NCBI RefSeq assembly: GCF_011634895.1
Contig: NZ_SIRR01000025.1
Location: 1-64,000, forward strand
Origin: Rheinheimera pleomorphica
GTDB lineage: Bacteria > Pseudomonadota > Gammaproteobacteria > Enterobacterales > Alteromonadaceae
Length of the DNA stretch: 64,000 nucleotides
Direction: 5' to 3'
The translations under genes and the position numbers were made by a program. Under the pieces are notes generated by a model. That model worked only from the letters and a program-made list of their open reading frames with translations, was not told where the DNA came from and did not search any database. Shown here piece by piece: positions 46,458-56,265 of this stretch; the first letter of the stretch is position 1; every line of letters starts with the position of its first letter.

Positions 46458-46562
46458 TTGTACGCTCCTGTCTCAATTGCCATAAGAGTAACACCGGTTT
46501 GCAGCTATTACATACTCAGGGTATAGTCCGGCGCAGTTAGATAAGAACAATAAGGAAAACCT

Positions 46563-47177
46563 ATGCGTCAACCTCTGTTCACCACCGCCATGGCCCTGAC
46601 ATTGTCCATCACCGCGATGGCAGCAAGTGCAAATAATATTGTGCAGCAAGCACCATTGGTGTCTATTGCCAGCCACGATGCCTACTTTGATAATCTGCGG
46701 GCACACTGCGGTAAAGCCTATCAAGGCAAAGTGGTAATGGACAACCCGAAAAGCGATGGCTTTGACGGTAAGCTAATTATGCATGTCCGTAAATGTACCG
46801 ACAGTCAACTGCAGATCCCGTTCCATGTTGGTGACAATCATTCCCGCACCTGGATCATCACGAAAACTGGCTCAGGCCTGAGTTTAAAGCATGATCATCG
46901 CAATAAAGACGGCAGCCATGATGTCTCCACCATGTACGGCGGCCATACGCTGGATGCCGGCTGGCCGACAGTACAAAGCTTTCCGGCCGATCAGTACTCG
47001 AAAGAGCTGTTTGTGCGCTTGGGCATTCCGGCTTCTAATGGCAACACCTGGCAAATGTACATTTACCCGCAAACATTTAGTTACCGGCTGGTACGTGACG
47101 GCCGCGAGTTTCGCGTTGACTTTGATTTAACCAAACCGGTCGCCTTACCGCCTACGCCCTGGGGTTATCAGGACTAA
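46563..47177 (+). CDS. Secreted protein of unknown function
   Basis: A 204-residue protein with a signal peptide (residues 1-23, cleavage near ASA-N). It has two cysteines (AHCGKAY and VRKCTD) that could form a disulfide and several His/Asp-rich stretches (LKHDHRNKDGSHD). I do not recognise a family. The tail is PTPWGYQD. It is preceded by AAGGAAA and a -10-like TATAGT. Similar small exported proteins are annotated only as hypothetical. Confidence 0.65.
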   Translation: MRQPLFTTAMALTLSITAMAASANNIVQQAPLVSIASHDAYFDNLRAHCGKAYQGKVVMDNPKSDGFDGKLIMHVRKCTDSQLQIPFHVGDNHSRTWIITKTGSGLSLKHDHRNKDGSHDVSTMYGGHTLDAGWPTVQSFPADQYSKELFVRLGIPASNGNTWQMYIYPQTFSYRLVRDGREFRVDFDLTKPVALPPTPWGYQD

Positions 47178-47298
47178 GCACCTGCTGGCAGCGATTAGGC
47201 GACTGGTCGCTGCTTTTTAGTTACGTTAAGATAAACCGCTTTTGCAACCCAATATTGAACCTACAGCGACCTATAACGATAAAAACCACGGAGTGATT

Positions 47299-48999
47299 AT
47301 GACTACCCAATCCAGGTTTACCTTACTGGCCAGCGCATTAGCTGCAGCCGCCTTACTCAGTGCCTGTTCTGAACAACCGGCTGACGTAAAAACCGCCGCG
47401 CCTGCTGACGTTACAGCGCCGCAAGCCGAATTTACCCTAACAGAGGTTAATCCGCGGTTGGGCGAATACATTAAAACCCTGGCTTCAGACGAGTTTCAGG
47501 GCCGGGCTCCGGCGACCAAAGGCGAAGAGTTAACCGTGGCCTTTTTAGAAGATAATTTCCGCCGCATCGGTTTAAAGCCTATAGACGGTGACAGCTACAA
47601 ACAACCGGTATCGCTGGTGCAGATTGACCCGGTGCAGGTATCCGCCATTAGTTTAAAAGGCGATAACTTACCCGCCCAGTTTAGCTACCGTGATGAAATG
47701 ACCGCCTGGACCACCCGGGTGACTGAACAGGTTGATGTCGTTGACAGCGATATGGTCTTTGTCGGCTATGGCATAGTGGCCCCGGAATACGGCTGGAATG
47801 ACTACGAAGGCTTAGATGTTAAAGGTAAAACCGTGGTGATGTTTGTTAACGATCCGGGTTTTGCCACCCAGGACCCTCAGCTGTTTAACGGCAATGCCAT
47901 GACCTACTACGGTCGCTGGACCTACAAATATGAAGAAGCTGCCCGTCAGGGCGCGGCGATGGCGCTGATCATCCATGAAACCGATGCCGCCAGCTACGGC
48001 TGGGGGGTGGTCGCGCACGGCTCGCCGATTAAGTTTGACTTAATCAATGACAACAAAAACATGGACCGCGCCAAAGTCGAAGGCTGGGTCACTACTGAAT
48101 CGGCCGAAAAGCTGTTTGCCAACATTGGCACCGATTTAGCCACTATGCATAAAAAAGCACTGGAAAAAGACTTTGCACCTGTGCCGTTAAATGCAAAAGC
48201 CTCTGTTAGCGTGAAAAACAACCTGCGCGAGCTCACCTCCAGCAATGTGGTCGGCTATATCGAAGGCAGCAAGTATCCGGATGAATATGTGCTGTATATG
48301 GCGCACTGGGATCACCTGGGCATGGATTTCTCTAATCCAAACAACAAAGTGTTTAATGGCGCTCAGGATAATGCCTCAGGTACCGCTGGCTTACTGGCAC
48401 TGGCCGAATACTTTACCCAGCAACAGCAGCCTGAGCGCTCAATAGTGTTTGTCGCCGTAACGGCAGAAGAGCGCGGTTTATTAGGCTCTGCCTGGTACGC
48501 GGCTAACCCTGTGTTCCCGCTGGAGAAAACCGTCGTCGGTATTAATATGGACGTGATGAACGTGTACGGCCCGATGAAAGATATGGTGATTGTTGGTATG
48601 GGTAATAACAATGCTGAAGATATCTTAATTAAGTACACTAAGCAGCAAGGCCGCTATGCGGTGCGCGAACATAACCCGGAAGCCGGTATTGCTTATCGCT
48701 CAGATCACTTTAACCTGTCGAAAAAAGGCGTGCCTATTTTGTACGCTAAAGGCGGTAATGATCACTTTGAAAAAGGCGCTGAATGGGGCAAAGCCCAGCG
48801 CGCTGAGTACAATAAATGTTGTTACCACAAGGTAGGCGATGAATGGAGCGACGATTGGGATTTACGCGGTGCCCAGCAGGATTTAATGCTGTATTATCAG
48901 GTAGGTAATGAGCTTGCTAATAGCCGCAACTGGCCAAACTGGCATGAAGGCAATGAGTTTCGCGCCGTACGCGATGCCTCAGCCGGGGCGCGCCAGTAA
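47299..48999 (+). CDS. M28 family metallopeptidase, lipoprotein
   Basis: A 566-residue exported aminopeptidase-like protein. The signal ends in the lipobox LLSACS. A PA domain covers about residues 130-270 (VDSDMVFVGYGIVAPEYGWNDY), and the M28 zinc-peptidase domain follows with AHWDHLG, the bridging Asp in QDNASGTAG, TAEERGLLGS, and YRSDHFN. Such enzymes release amino acids from peptides in the periplasm or at the surface. ATG 47299 follows GGAG; TTG 47242 would hide the signal peptide. Confidence 0.92.
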   Translation: MTTQSRFTLLASALAAAALLSACSEQPADVKTAAPADVTAPQAEFTLTEVNPRLGEYIKTLASDEFQGRAPATKGEELTVAFLEDNFRRIGLKPIDGDSYKQPVSLVQIDPVQVSAISLKGDNLPAQFSYRDEMTAWTTRVTEQVDVVDSDMVFVGYGIVAPEYGWNDYEGLDVKGKTVVMFVNDPGFATQDPQLFNGNAMTYYGRWTYKYEEAARQGAAMALIIHETDAASYGWGVVAHGSPIKFDLINDNKNMDRAKVEGWVTTESAEKLFANIGTDLATMHKKALEKDFAPVPLNAKASVSVKNNLRELTSSNVVGYIEGSKYPDEYVLYMAHWDHLGMDFSNPNNKVFNGAQDNASGTAGLLALAEYFTQQQQPERSIVFVAVTAEERGLLGSAWYAANPVFPLEKTVVGINMDVMNVYGPMKDMVIVGMGNNNAEDILIKYTKQQGRYAVREHNPEAGIAYRSDHFNLSKKGVPILYAKGGNDHFEKGAEWGKAQRAEYNKCCYHKVGDEWSDDWDLRGAQQDLMLYYQVGNELANSRNWPNWHEGNEFRAVRDASAGARQ

Positions 49000-49015
49000 A
49001 CGCAATAACCACGGT

Positions 49016-49040
49016 AAGGGCAGCACAGGCTGCCCTTTTT
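49016..49040 (+). terminator. Intrinsic terminator after the M28 peptidase
   Basis: AAGGGCAG (49016-49023) and CTGCCCTT (49030-49037) with loop CACAGG are followed by TTT, located 16 bp after the stop. Confidence 0.8.
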
Positions 49041-49152
49041 ATTGCGGCCTGGGTTGCCACTGTGCATAGAGATAAACCGCCCGGCCTGATATATTCATTG
49101 TCTATTCAGTAGGTTCGGTTTAGTCTTCAGCGAATAAACAAAAGGATTTCCT

Positions 49153-51717
49153 ATGCGCAGGTGGCAAAAAATACTGCTTACCACCCTGGCTGTATTGCTG
49201 CTGTTAACAGCTAAGGTCTATTGGTACCTGCAAAAAGCCCTGTCCGACCTGCCGCTACAAAACCTGCAGTATCAGCTAAGCAGCCTGGGGCTGCGCCACG
49301 TGCGCCTGACGAATATCAGCTTCACGCTGCCAGAGCCGGCATTGCAGGTAAGGCTTACCGATCTGCAGCTGAACTGGCGTTTTAATAATGCAAAACTGAC
49401 AGCACTGGCCGTCTCAGAGGCTGATGTCAGGCTTTTAGCCTGGCCTGTTAGCGCTAACACATCTGCAGATAAGGCCCCTACTGCCGGCTTAACCAACAAC
49501 TGGCAGCTGCCTGCCAGTTTGCCAGACACGATAAGCCTGGATAAACTCAGGCTTAACCTACCCTGCGGCGGTGCTCAGTGCCGCTATCAGTTATCACTTC
49601 AAGCAGCACAGCAATCAGGCAAGCTAACCTATCAGCTACAGCTGTCTGACGCTAATAGCGTCGACATTAACCGGCTTAAACTGACCGGACAGTATTACAC
49701 AGTGGCAGAGTTGCCCGTACTTTATAGCGACATTGAGCTTGATAACAGTACCAGGCTACAGCTAAAGCAGCACTTGACGCCGGCCTCTGGCGATAAGCTG
49801 GATATTAATGGCGACATTAACCTTCAGATAGCACCGCCCTCCGCCTGGCTAACGCAGCAGCTGGCGCTGTGGCAGGTGGGACTGCCACAGGATGCGCTAA
49901 GCCAGTTTAATGCGCCGGTATCGCTGCAGAGCCAATGGCAGTTAAGTGTACCGAAACAGCTAAATCTGGCCGCTCTGACCACAGCAAGCAGCGGCCAATG
50001 GCAGTTAGAGGCCCGCCTGCCCTCTGCGGTTGCCCTACCCGGCATCGGTATGCTGCAGGGGCAATTCACTGCTGCCCTGACGCTTGAACAAGGCGAGCTC
50101 AGCCGGTATCAGCTTAACAGCCAGCTCAGGCTAAGCCAGCCTGAGATACCGCAAGCGCTGTCGCAACTTGGCATTGGTGCCGATACGCTGGATATCGCCA
50201 TCAGCAGTCAAAGCCACGGGCCGGTGCAGTTAACAGCGCTGCCGCTGCAGATTGCGCTAAACAGCCGCGGTGATACTGCTTTGGCGTTTAACGCCAATGC
50301 CACATTAAACCCAACGCCGCCGCTGAGTGTCAGCGTACAGGATGCCAAGCTGACGCTAACACAAGCGCAGCTGGCAAGCGCTCAGGCCCGGCTCGATAAC
50401 CTTAAACTGCAAAGCCATTTTAACGCTTACTGGCTGGCTGACCGCTGGCAACTGGATGTGCAGCAGCTAAGCGCTGAGATTGCCGCCATAGCAGCAAAAG
50501 ACACCAGGCTAAACCTGCTGACGCTAACGAGCAGTGCCGGTCAGTTTAGCGGAGATGCCGGCTTTACGGCGCTGCAGCTGAAAACAGATATACAGCTGAG
50601 CCTCGACCAGCTTACCCATAGCGCTATTAAGCCGCTTAGCTGGCAATGGCAGGCTAAACTGCAGGGTGATTTGTCCAGGCTCAGCCTTGAGGGCAACTTA
50701 ACCAATAGCGCCAGTTTACAGCTGTCGCATCAAGTGCAGTATGCGTCTGACAACATCAGTATCGACTGGCAACTGGGCGATATGTTTTTACTGGCCGGTA
50801 ATCCGCTTAGCGACAGCCTGGCCGCCTGGCCGCCGTTGCTGGAGCTAAACCGTGGCCGCCTTGGCGCCACCGGTACGCTAAGCCTGTTACCGGCGTTACA
50901 TGCCACAGCACAGCTGCAGTTATCCGGTATCAGCGGTATTTATGACCGTAGCCTGTTTCAGGATCTCAGCGCCGCAGTGCAGCTGCATTACACGCCAGAG
51001 CAATTTCTGCTTAGCACCAGCGACGCCAGCCTGGCACAGATCAATCATGGTGTTGTTGCCGGACCGCTCAACGCAACGGCGCATTACCAGGCTCATCCCG
51101 GGGCCATAGCAAGCGGCACGCTGGATATACAACAGCTGCAATTGCAGGCGATGGGTGGCCACATTGCTATGCAGCCGCAAGTGCTGGATTTATCCTTACC
51201 CGGGCAAAAGCTGCAACTTAACCTAAAGCACATTGATATTAGCCAACTGCTTAAGCAGCATCCCAGTACTGATATCAGCGGCAATGGCCGTATATCAGGC
51301 ACTATACCGCTGTTATTAGGCCGCAGCGGTGCCAGCATCACCGATGGTGTTATCGCTGCCGAAAGCCCCGGCGGCACCTTGCAGTATCGCCCGCCGGCAG
51401 CACAAAGCATGGCAGCAAACAATCAGGGCATGAAACTGGTGCTGGACGCGCTGGACGACTTTCACTACTCGGTGCTGTCGAGTAAAGTCAGCTATGATAC
51501 CAGTGGTAAGTTATTACTGGCCCTGCAGCTGCAGGGCAATAACCCGGCACTGGAAAACGGCCGGCCTATAAATCTGAATATTAATCTGGAAGAAGATATT
51601 CCGGCACTGATCACCAGCTTGCAACTTAGCAGCCAAATCAGTGACAAAATAAAGCAGCGGGTACAACAGAAATTACAACAGTCAGGCGCGACACGCGCTA
51701 ACGGAGCACAACCATGA
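49153..51717 (+). CDS. ydbH: YdbH family envelope protein
   Basis: An 854-residue protein with one N-terminal membrane anchor (residues 7-27) and a long periplasmic chain of beta-rich AsmA-like repeats, ending in the dicarboxylate LNINLEEDIPALITSLQL typical of YdbH. In E. coli YdbH, with TamB and YhdP, forms bridges that carry phospholipids to the outer membrane. The trio ydbH-ynbE-ydbL is present in order, with ynbE overlapping by 4 bp. AAAGGA precedes the ATG. Confidence 0.88.
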   Translation: MRRWQKILLTTLAVLLLLTAKVYWYLQKALSDLPLQNLQYQLSSLGLRHVRLTNISFTLPEPALQVRLTDLQLNWRFNNAKLTALAVSEADVRLLAWPVSANTSADKAPTAGLTNNWQLPASLPDTISLDKLRLNLPCGGAQCRYQLSLQAAQQSGKLTYQLQLSDANSVDINRLKLTGQYYTVAELPVLYSDIELDNSTRLQLKQHLTPASGDKLDINGDINLQIAPPSAWLTQQLALWQVGLPQDALSQFNAPVSLQSQWQLSVPKQLNLAALTTASSGQWQLEARLPSAVALPGIGMLQGQFTAALTLEQGELSRYQLNSQLRLSQPEIPQALSQLGIGADTLDIAISSQSHGPVQLTALPLQIALNSRGDTALAFNANATLNPTPPLSVSVQDAKLTLTQAQLASAQARLDNLKLQSHFNAYWLADRWQLDVQQLSAEIAAIAAKDTRLNLLTLTSSAGQFSGDAGFTALQLKTDIQLSLDQLTHSAIKPLSWQWQAKLQGDLSRLSLEGNLTNSASLQLSHQVQYASDNISIDWQLGDMFLLAGNPLSDSLAAWPPLLELNRGRLGATGTLSLLPALHATAQLQLSGISGIYDRSLFQDLSAAVQLHYTPEQFLLSTSDASLAQINHGVVAGPLNATAHYQAHPGAIASGTLDIQQLQLQAMGGHIAMQPQVLDLSLPGQKLQLNLKHIDISQLLKQHPSTDISGNGRISGTIPLLLGRSGASITDGVIAAESPGGTLQYRPPAAQSMAANNQGMKLVLDALDDFHYSVLSSKVSYDTSGKLLLALQLQGNNPALENGRPINLNINLEEDIPALITSLQLSSQISDKIKQRVQQKLQQSGATRANGAQP

Positions 51718-51902
51718 TAAAACCAACGGGCAGCGCAGCCTTATTGCTGCTGATGCTGGCCGCCTGTACCCCCAAAGTGCAGGTGGCGATGCCGGCAGAG
51801 CCGATTAATATCAATCTGAATGTAAAAATTCAGCATGAAATTTATATCAAAGTCGACAAACAGCTGGACGAGCTGTTCAGTGATGACAGTGGTTTATTCT
51901 AA
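51714..51902 (+). CDS. ynbE: YnbE family lipoprotein
   Basis: A 62-residue lipoprotein with lipobox LMLAACT and the family core INLNVKIQHEIYIKVDKQLDELF. In E. coli YnbE sits at the outer membrane and pairs with YdbH to complete the lipid bridge. The ATG overlaps the ydbH stop (ATGA). It is in frame before ydbL with an 11-bp gap. Confidence 0.9.
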   Translation: MIKPTGSAALLLLMLAACTPKVQVAMPAEPININLNVKIQHEIYIKVDKQLDELFSDDSGLF

Positions 51903-51912
51903 GGAGCACACA

Positions 51913-52266
51913 ATGAAACTGATTAAACAAATAAAGCTGCTGTTATTACCTGCGCTGTTGGCGCTAAGCCTGCCGGTACTGGCCATGAATTTGCAGCAGG
52001 CCATGGCAGCTTTGGGTAATGCTAAAGCTCAGGGCTTAGTGGGCGAGCAAGCCAACGGTTACCTGGGGGTGGTGCAAAACAGCCAAGATGCGGCCGATAT
52101 CGTTAAATTAATTAATGACGCCCGCCGCGCCGAGTATGCCCGCTTAGCACAGCAAAATAATATCGCCGTAGCCGATGTTGAAGCCATGGCCGGCAAAAAA
52201 GCCATAGAGCGTACCAGTGCCGGCCACTTTATTTTGCTGGACGGTAACTGGGTGAAAAAGCCCTGA
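51913..52266 (+). CDS. ydbL: YdbL family (DUF1318) periplasmic protein
   Basis: A 117-residue exported protein with signal peptide (residues 1-24, ending LPVLA) and the DUF1318 core AMAALGNAKAQGLVGEQANGYLGVV and VEAMAGKKAIERTSAGHFIL. In E. coli YdbL keeps YdbH-YnbE bridge assembly in check. The start is ATG 51913 after AAGGAG; longer upstream readings run through ynbE. Confidence 0.9.
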   Translation: MKLIKQIKLLLLPALLALSLPVLAMNLQQAMAALGNAKAQGLVGEQANGYLGVVQNSQDAADIVKLINDARRAEYARLAQQNNIAVADVEAMAGKKAIERTSAGHFILLDGNWVKKP

Positions 52267-52346
52267 TGGCAGCACGAAATTTATCATCGTGGCAACTTCG
52301 GTTTCAGCTATGCTGATAAAGGTACTGTTTTCTCAGGTAAATATCT

Positions 52347-54215
52347 TTGTATAAATATTTTGCGCTAACGCTTTTTATTAACACTGCACTGGCTGAGCAG
52401 CCAGCGCAGTTTGATGCCTTGGTACAACAGATTGAAAGTGGCCAGCGTTATTTTTTTTCCGCTGCCGATTACCAGCAAGCATTAGCTGAACTTGAGGCTG
52501 CACTGCCGCCTGATGACGCCAACCGGCGCCATATGCTGGACCGGCTAAGCTGCCTGTTACGCTACTATAACCAACCTCAGGCCGGGATCCGCTATAGCGA
52601 CGACAAAATCTCTGCCGCCCAACAGCGTCAGGATCATGCTGCGCTGGCAGATTATTATGTTTGCCGCTACTACCTGTATAGCCAAATTGGTCAGGTACAG
52701 CGTGCTGAGCAACAGGCTCAGCTAAGCTATCAAGCGGCCAGCGACAGCGAAAATCCGCTTAGTATTGCTGTCAGTCTGGCCTTGCTGGGTAATATTGCCT
52801 CTTATAGGGGTAATTACGCCGATGCCATGCAGCACTATGTTACGGCTTACCAGTTGCAACGCGGTTTAGGCTACAAACCCTATATCAGCGATTTGGTGTT
52901 ATCTATTGCCGCAACGTACCGGCGCATGGGCTTATTTCAGGATGCGCTGAACTATATTGAGCAGGCCGAGCAAGAATTTACTGCGCCCAATGAGCAGTTT
53001 CGCCATGCGCTGATTATGCATGAAAAAGCGTATTCTTATGCTGAGCTAGGCCAGTATGAACAGGCTCTGGCACTGTTTGAGCAGTCGATGGAGGTATATC
53101 AGCAAATAGACGAGCCCTTATGGCGCAGCTACACCAAGGTCAATCTGGTGTGGATCCACAACCTGTTACAGCGCTACCCTGAGGCCTTGCAACTGGCCAA
53201 CGAAGCCGAAACTGAACTGGCGCAGCTTAAAGCCCCCGATCTGTCTGCCTTGGCAACGTATCAAGGCTTGCTGGCATTGTACAACGCTGAAACCTTAACA
53301 GCGCTGGGCAACGCTGCGCAAGCACTGGTAAAACTGCAACAGGCAGAGCAACAACTCAGCATTGAAAACAACCCGCGCTATATGTTGCTGTTACACAATG
53401 CCAAAGCCACCGCCCTGGCCCACGCCGGTCAATATCAGCAGGCCTACCAGCGCTTGCGGCAGTATGTCAGCCTGAACCAGCAACAACTGACGTTATCGCG
53501 TGAACAACAAAGCAATGTGCTGCGTTTCCAGTTCGACTCGGCACGTCAGCAAGAGCGTAATGATCAACTAAAAGCCGAGAAACAACTGGTTGAACAGCAT
53601 GTCAGCACACTGCAGATGGCACAGCGCTGGCAATATGCCGCCCTTAGCCTGATAGCCTTACTGTTTGTGATTCTGTTTAGCTTTGCCGTATCGTTGAAAA
53701 AACGTAACCGTAAACTGCACCGGCTGGCAATGACCGACGAGCTGACACAAATTGCCAACCGCCGCCGCATTATGATGCAAGCCGAGCAAGAGCGGGTTAA
53801 AGCGCTGGATACCGGGCAGTCGCTCTGTTTCTTGATCTTGGATTTAGACCATTTCAAGCAAGTTAACGACAAATATGGCCACGATGTTGGCGATATTGTG
53901 CTGCAGCAAATGTGTATGACAGTCGCGTCGATGCTACGCGCGCAGGATCATTTTGGCCGTACCGGCGGCGAGGAGTTTTTAATAGTGCTGCCTGATACTG
54001 ACGCTGACGCAGCCTTTGCCATTGCCGAGCGGCTACGTCAGGCGATAGCGGATATTCAGTTTCCCGAAACGCCGAAAAAAATGCGTATAACCTGCAGCAT
54101 AGGTATCAGCCAGTATCGCCCTGATGAACCACTGAATATCAGCCTGGGCCGGGCCGACGATGCCTTATACCAGGCCAAAGCCGCCGGCCGCGATCAAACC
54201 CAGCGCAGCGACTAG
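52347..54215 (+). CDS. TPR-repeat diguanylate cyclase (GGDEF)
   Basis: A 622-residue protein with a signal-like N-terminus (residues 1-15), a periplasmic TPR region (about residues 30-410; clear units near ALIMHEKAYSYAELGQYEQALALFEQ), one membrane helix (about 428-450), and a cytoplasmic GGDEF domain. The active site is GGEEF at 540-544, and the RxxD inhibitory site RAQD lies five residues before it (531-534), so product feedback by c-di-GMP is likely. The TPR part probably senses a periplasmic partner. It starts at TTG 52347 with AGGT upstream. Confidence 0.9.
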   Translation: MYKYFALTLFINTALAEQPAQFDALVQQIESGQRYFFSAADYQQALAELEAALPPDDANRRHMLDRLSCLLRYYNQPQAGIRYSDDKISAAQQRQDHAALADYYVCRYYLYSQIGQVQRAEQQAQLSYQAASDSENPLSIAVSLALLGNIASYRGNYADAMQHYVTAYQLQRGLGYKPYISDLVLSIAATYRRMGLFQDALNYIEQAEQEFTAPNEQFRHALIMHEKAYSYAELGQYEQALALFEQSMEVYQQIDEPLWRSYTKVNLVWIHNLLQRYPEALQLANEAETELAQLKAPDLSALATYQGLLALYNAETLTALGNAAQALVKLQQAEQQLSIENNPRYMLLLHNAKATALAHAGQYQQAYQRLRQYVSLNQQQLTLSREQQSNVLRFQFDSARQQERNDQLKAEKQLVEQHVSTLQMAQRWQYAALSLIALLFVILFSFAVSLKKRNRKLHRLAMTDELTQIANRRRIMMQAEQERVKALDTGQSLCFLILDLDHFKQVNDKYGHDVGDIVLQQMCMTVASMLRAQDHFGRTGGEEFLIVLPDTDADAAFAIAERLRQAIADIQFPETPKKMRITCSIGISQYRPDEPLNISLGRADDALYQAKAAGRDQTQRSD

Positions 54216-54310
54216 CGCGACTTTAGTCTAATACCCACTAGTCTAGCCTTTTTGTACTATGCTTGGCTGACCCTAACCACAATAAAATCAACCGCAACTG
54301 AGGCTAAACG

Positions 54311-55996
54311 ATGAATGCCATTTTTCTGATGTTGATGGGGCTTGGCGCTATGGCGCTGGGTTACTTCGTCTACTCCAAGTTTATTTGCGAGAAAATCTTT
54401 AAAGTTGACCCTAATTTCAGAACGCCGGCACATGAGATGCAAGACGGCGTCGACTATGTTCCTACTAACAAGTACATTTTATGGGGCCATCACTTTACCT
54501 CAGTTGCCGGTGCCGCGCCTATTATCGGCCCGGCCATTGCCGTGATCTGGGGCTGGGTTCCGGCCTTTTTGTGGGTGGTATTCGGCACTATTTTCTTTGC
54601 CGGTGTACACGATGCCGGCGCCATCTGGGCCAGTAGCCGCAACAAAGCCAAATCTATCGGTGCTTTAACCGGCGATATCGTCGGTAACCGTGCCCGCAGT
54701 ATTTTTATGATTGTCATTTTCCTGGTGCTGCTGATGGTCAACGCGGTATTTGCCGTGGTGATTGCCGGCCAGTTAATTAATTTCCCCAGCGCAACTATTC
54801 CGGTGTGGGGCGCCATCGTGGTAGCACTGATTATCGGCCAGTTAATTTACCGCAAAAATATGGGCTTGCTGCTGGTCACTATCGTCGGTGTAGTGGCGCT
54901 GTACGGTATGATTTATATCGGCCCTATGCTGCCTATCTCATTGCCTGAGATGGTCGGCCCGCTAAGCGACAACCAAAGCTGGATTATTCTGCTGTTTGTG
55001 TATGCCGCTATCGCTTCCTTACTGCCGGTGTGGATGCTGCTGCAACCGCGCGATTACATCAACGGTATTCAGTTGTTTATTGGCCTGGGCCTGTTATACG
55101 GCGCCGTTATTCTGGCCAGCCCTGATGTCGTTGCCCCGGCGTTTAATACTGATGTGCCAGAGGGCACCCCATCACTTATTCCGTTGCTGTTTGTCACTAT
55201 CGCCTGTGGCGCTATCTCAGGCTTCCACGGTCTGGTGTCCAGCGGCACTACCTCTAAGCAAATTGATAAAGAGCCGGATGTGCGTTTTGTCGGTTACTTC
55301 GGCGCTGTCGGCGAAGGTTCACTGGCACTGGCTGCCATTATTGCCGCCACCGCCGGTTTTGCTACCCTGGCCGACTGGCAGGCGATTTACCACAGCTTTG
55401 GCCAGGGCGGCGTGTCGGCCTTTATCAAAGGTGGCGCGAATATTCTGCAAAATGGCTTAGGCTTAGATACGGTGCTGTCGCAAACGCTGTTAACGGTAAT
55501 GGTGGTGCTGTTTGCCGGTACGACTATGGACACCGGCCTGCGCCTGCAGCGTTATATTTTTCAGGAATGGGGCAGCATTTATAACATCAGCTGGATGCAA
55601 AAAGCGGCACCGGCTACCCTGCTGGCAGTTGGTTCTTGTTTACTGCTGGCCTTTGGTGCCGGGGGTGATGGCTCAGGCGGTTTAATGATCTGGCCACTGT
55701 TTGGCACCACTAACCAGTTACTGGCCGGTTTAACCCTGCTGGTGATCACGGTAATGCTGGTAAAACTGGGCCGGCCTATGTGGTACACCTTAGCGCCACT
55801 GATGTTCTTGCTCACCATGACCACACTGGGGTTATTAATCCAGCTGAAAAGCTTCTATGATAAGGGCGACTGGTTCCTGTTTACGCTGGACTTAATTATT
55901 CTGGTGGCGGCTGTGCTGGTTATTCTGGAATCCAGCTCAGCGCTGACCAAGCAGATTAAAGCCAACAAAGCGAAAACCGCCACGCAAAACACATGA
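54311..55996 (+). CDS. CstA-family carbon starvation transporter
   Basis: A 561-residue membrane protein with about 15 predicted helices. Family blocks are HFTSVAGAAPIIGPAIAVIWGWVPAFLWVVFGTIFFAGVHD, HGLVSSGTTSKQI and GTTNQLLAGLTLLV. E. coli CstA and BtsT (about 700 residues) carry peptides or pyruvate; this shorter subtype lacks some C-terminal helices and its cargo is unknown. It is coupled by a 4-bp overlap to a small CC-ended protein and then an ArsA-type ATPase, an organisation distinct from the enteric one. Confidence 0.9.
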   Translation: MNAIFLMLMGLGAMALGYFVYSKFICEKIFKVDPNFRTPAHEMQDGVDYVPTNKYILWGHHFTSVAGAAPIIGPAIAVIWGWVPAFLWVVFGTIFFAGVHDAGAIWASSRNKAKSIGALTGDIVGNRARSIFMIVIFLVLLMVNAVFAVVIAGQLINFPSATIPVWGAIVVALIIGQLIYRKNMGLLLVTIVGVVALYGMIYIGPMLPISLPEMVGPLSDNQSWIILLFVYAAIASLLPVWMLLQPRDYINGIQLFIGLGLLYGAVILASPDVVAPAFNTDVPEGTPSLIPLLFVTIACGAISGFHGLVSSGTTSKQIDKEPDVRFVGYFGAVGEGSLALAAIIAATAGFATLADWQAIYHSFGQGGVSAFIKGGANILQNGLGLDTVLSQTLLTVMVVLFAGTTMDTGLRLQRYIFQEWGSIYNISWMQKAAPATLLAVGSCLLLAFGAGGDGSGGLMIWPLFGTTNQLLAGLTLLVITVMLVKLGRPMWYTLAPLMFLLTMTTLGLLIQLKSFYDKGDWFLFTLDLIILVAAVLVILESSSALTKQIKANKAKTATQNT

Positions 55997-56265
55997 GTTT
56001 AGATAAATTCAAGGCCTGGTTCCAAAAGGCCAGTTTTTACGCTGAAGAAGCCTATAACGCGCCCTATCGCAGTGCGATAGCGCGCGCCAAACGTGAGCAG
56101 GATGATTTATTTATGCTGCTTATCTTCTCTGAAATGATGGGCGTACCCAACCCCGCCAGTTACTACACCCTCGAGCTGCAGCCGCTGCTGCTCGAGCGCT
56201 TTCACGACTGGCATACCCGCATGGGCATGGAACACTCACCACTGGACAATATTAAATGCTGTTAA
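55993..56265 (+). CDS. Small C-terminal Cys-Cys protein (cory-CC-star type)
   Basis: A 90-residue protein that ends NIKCC directly before the stop, the hallmark of the named but uncharacterised cory-CC-star family found beside CstA-like transporters. The N-terminal half is amphipathic (KFKAWFQKASFYAEEAYNAPYRSAIARAKREQDD) followed by a hydrophobic FMLLIFSEMMGVPNPASYYTLE. A terminal CC could bind metal or form disulfides. It overlaps the transporter by 4 bp and the ATPase by 10 bp. Confidence 0.8.
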   Translation: MSLDKFKAWFQKASFYAEEAYNAPYRSAIARAKREQDDLFMLLIFSEMMGVPNPASYYTLELQPLLLERFHDWHTRMGMEHSPLDNIKCC

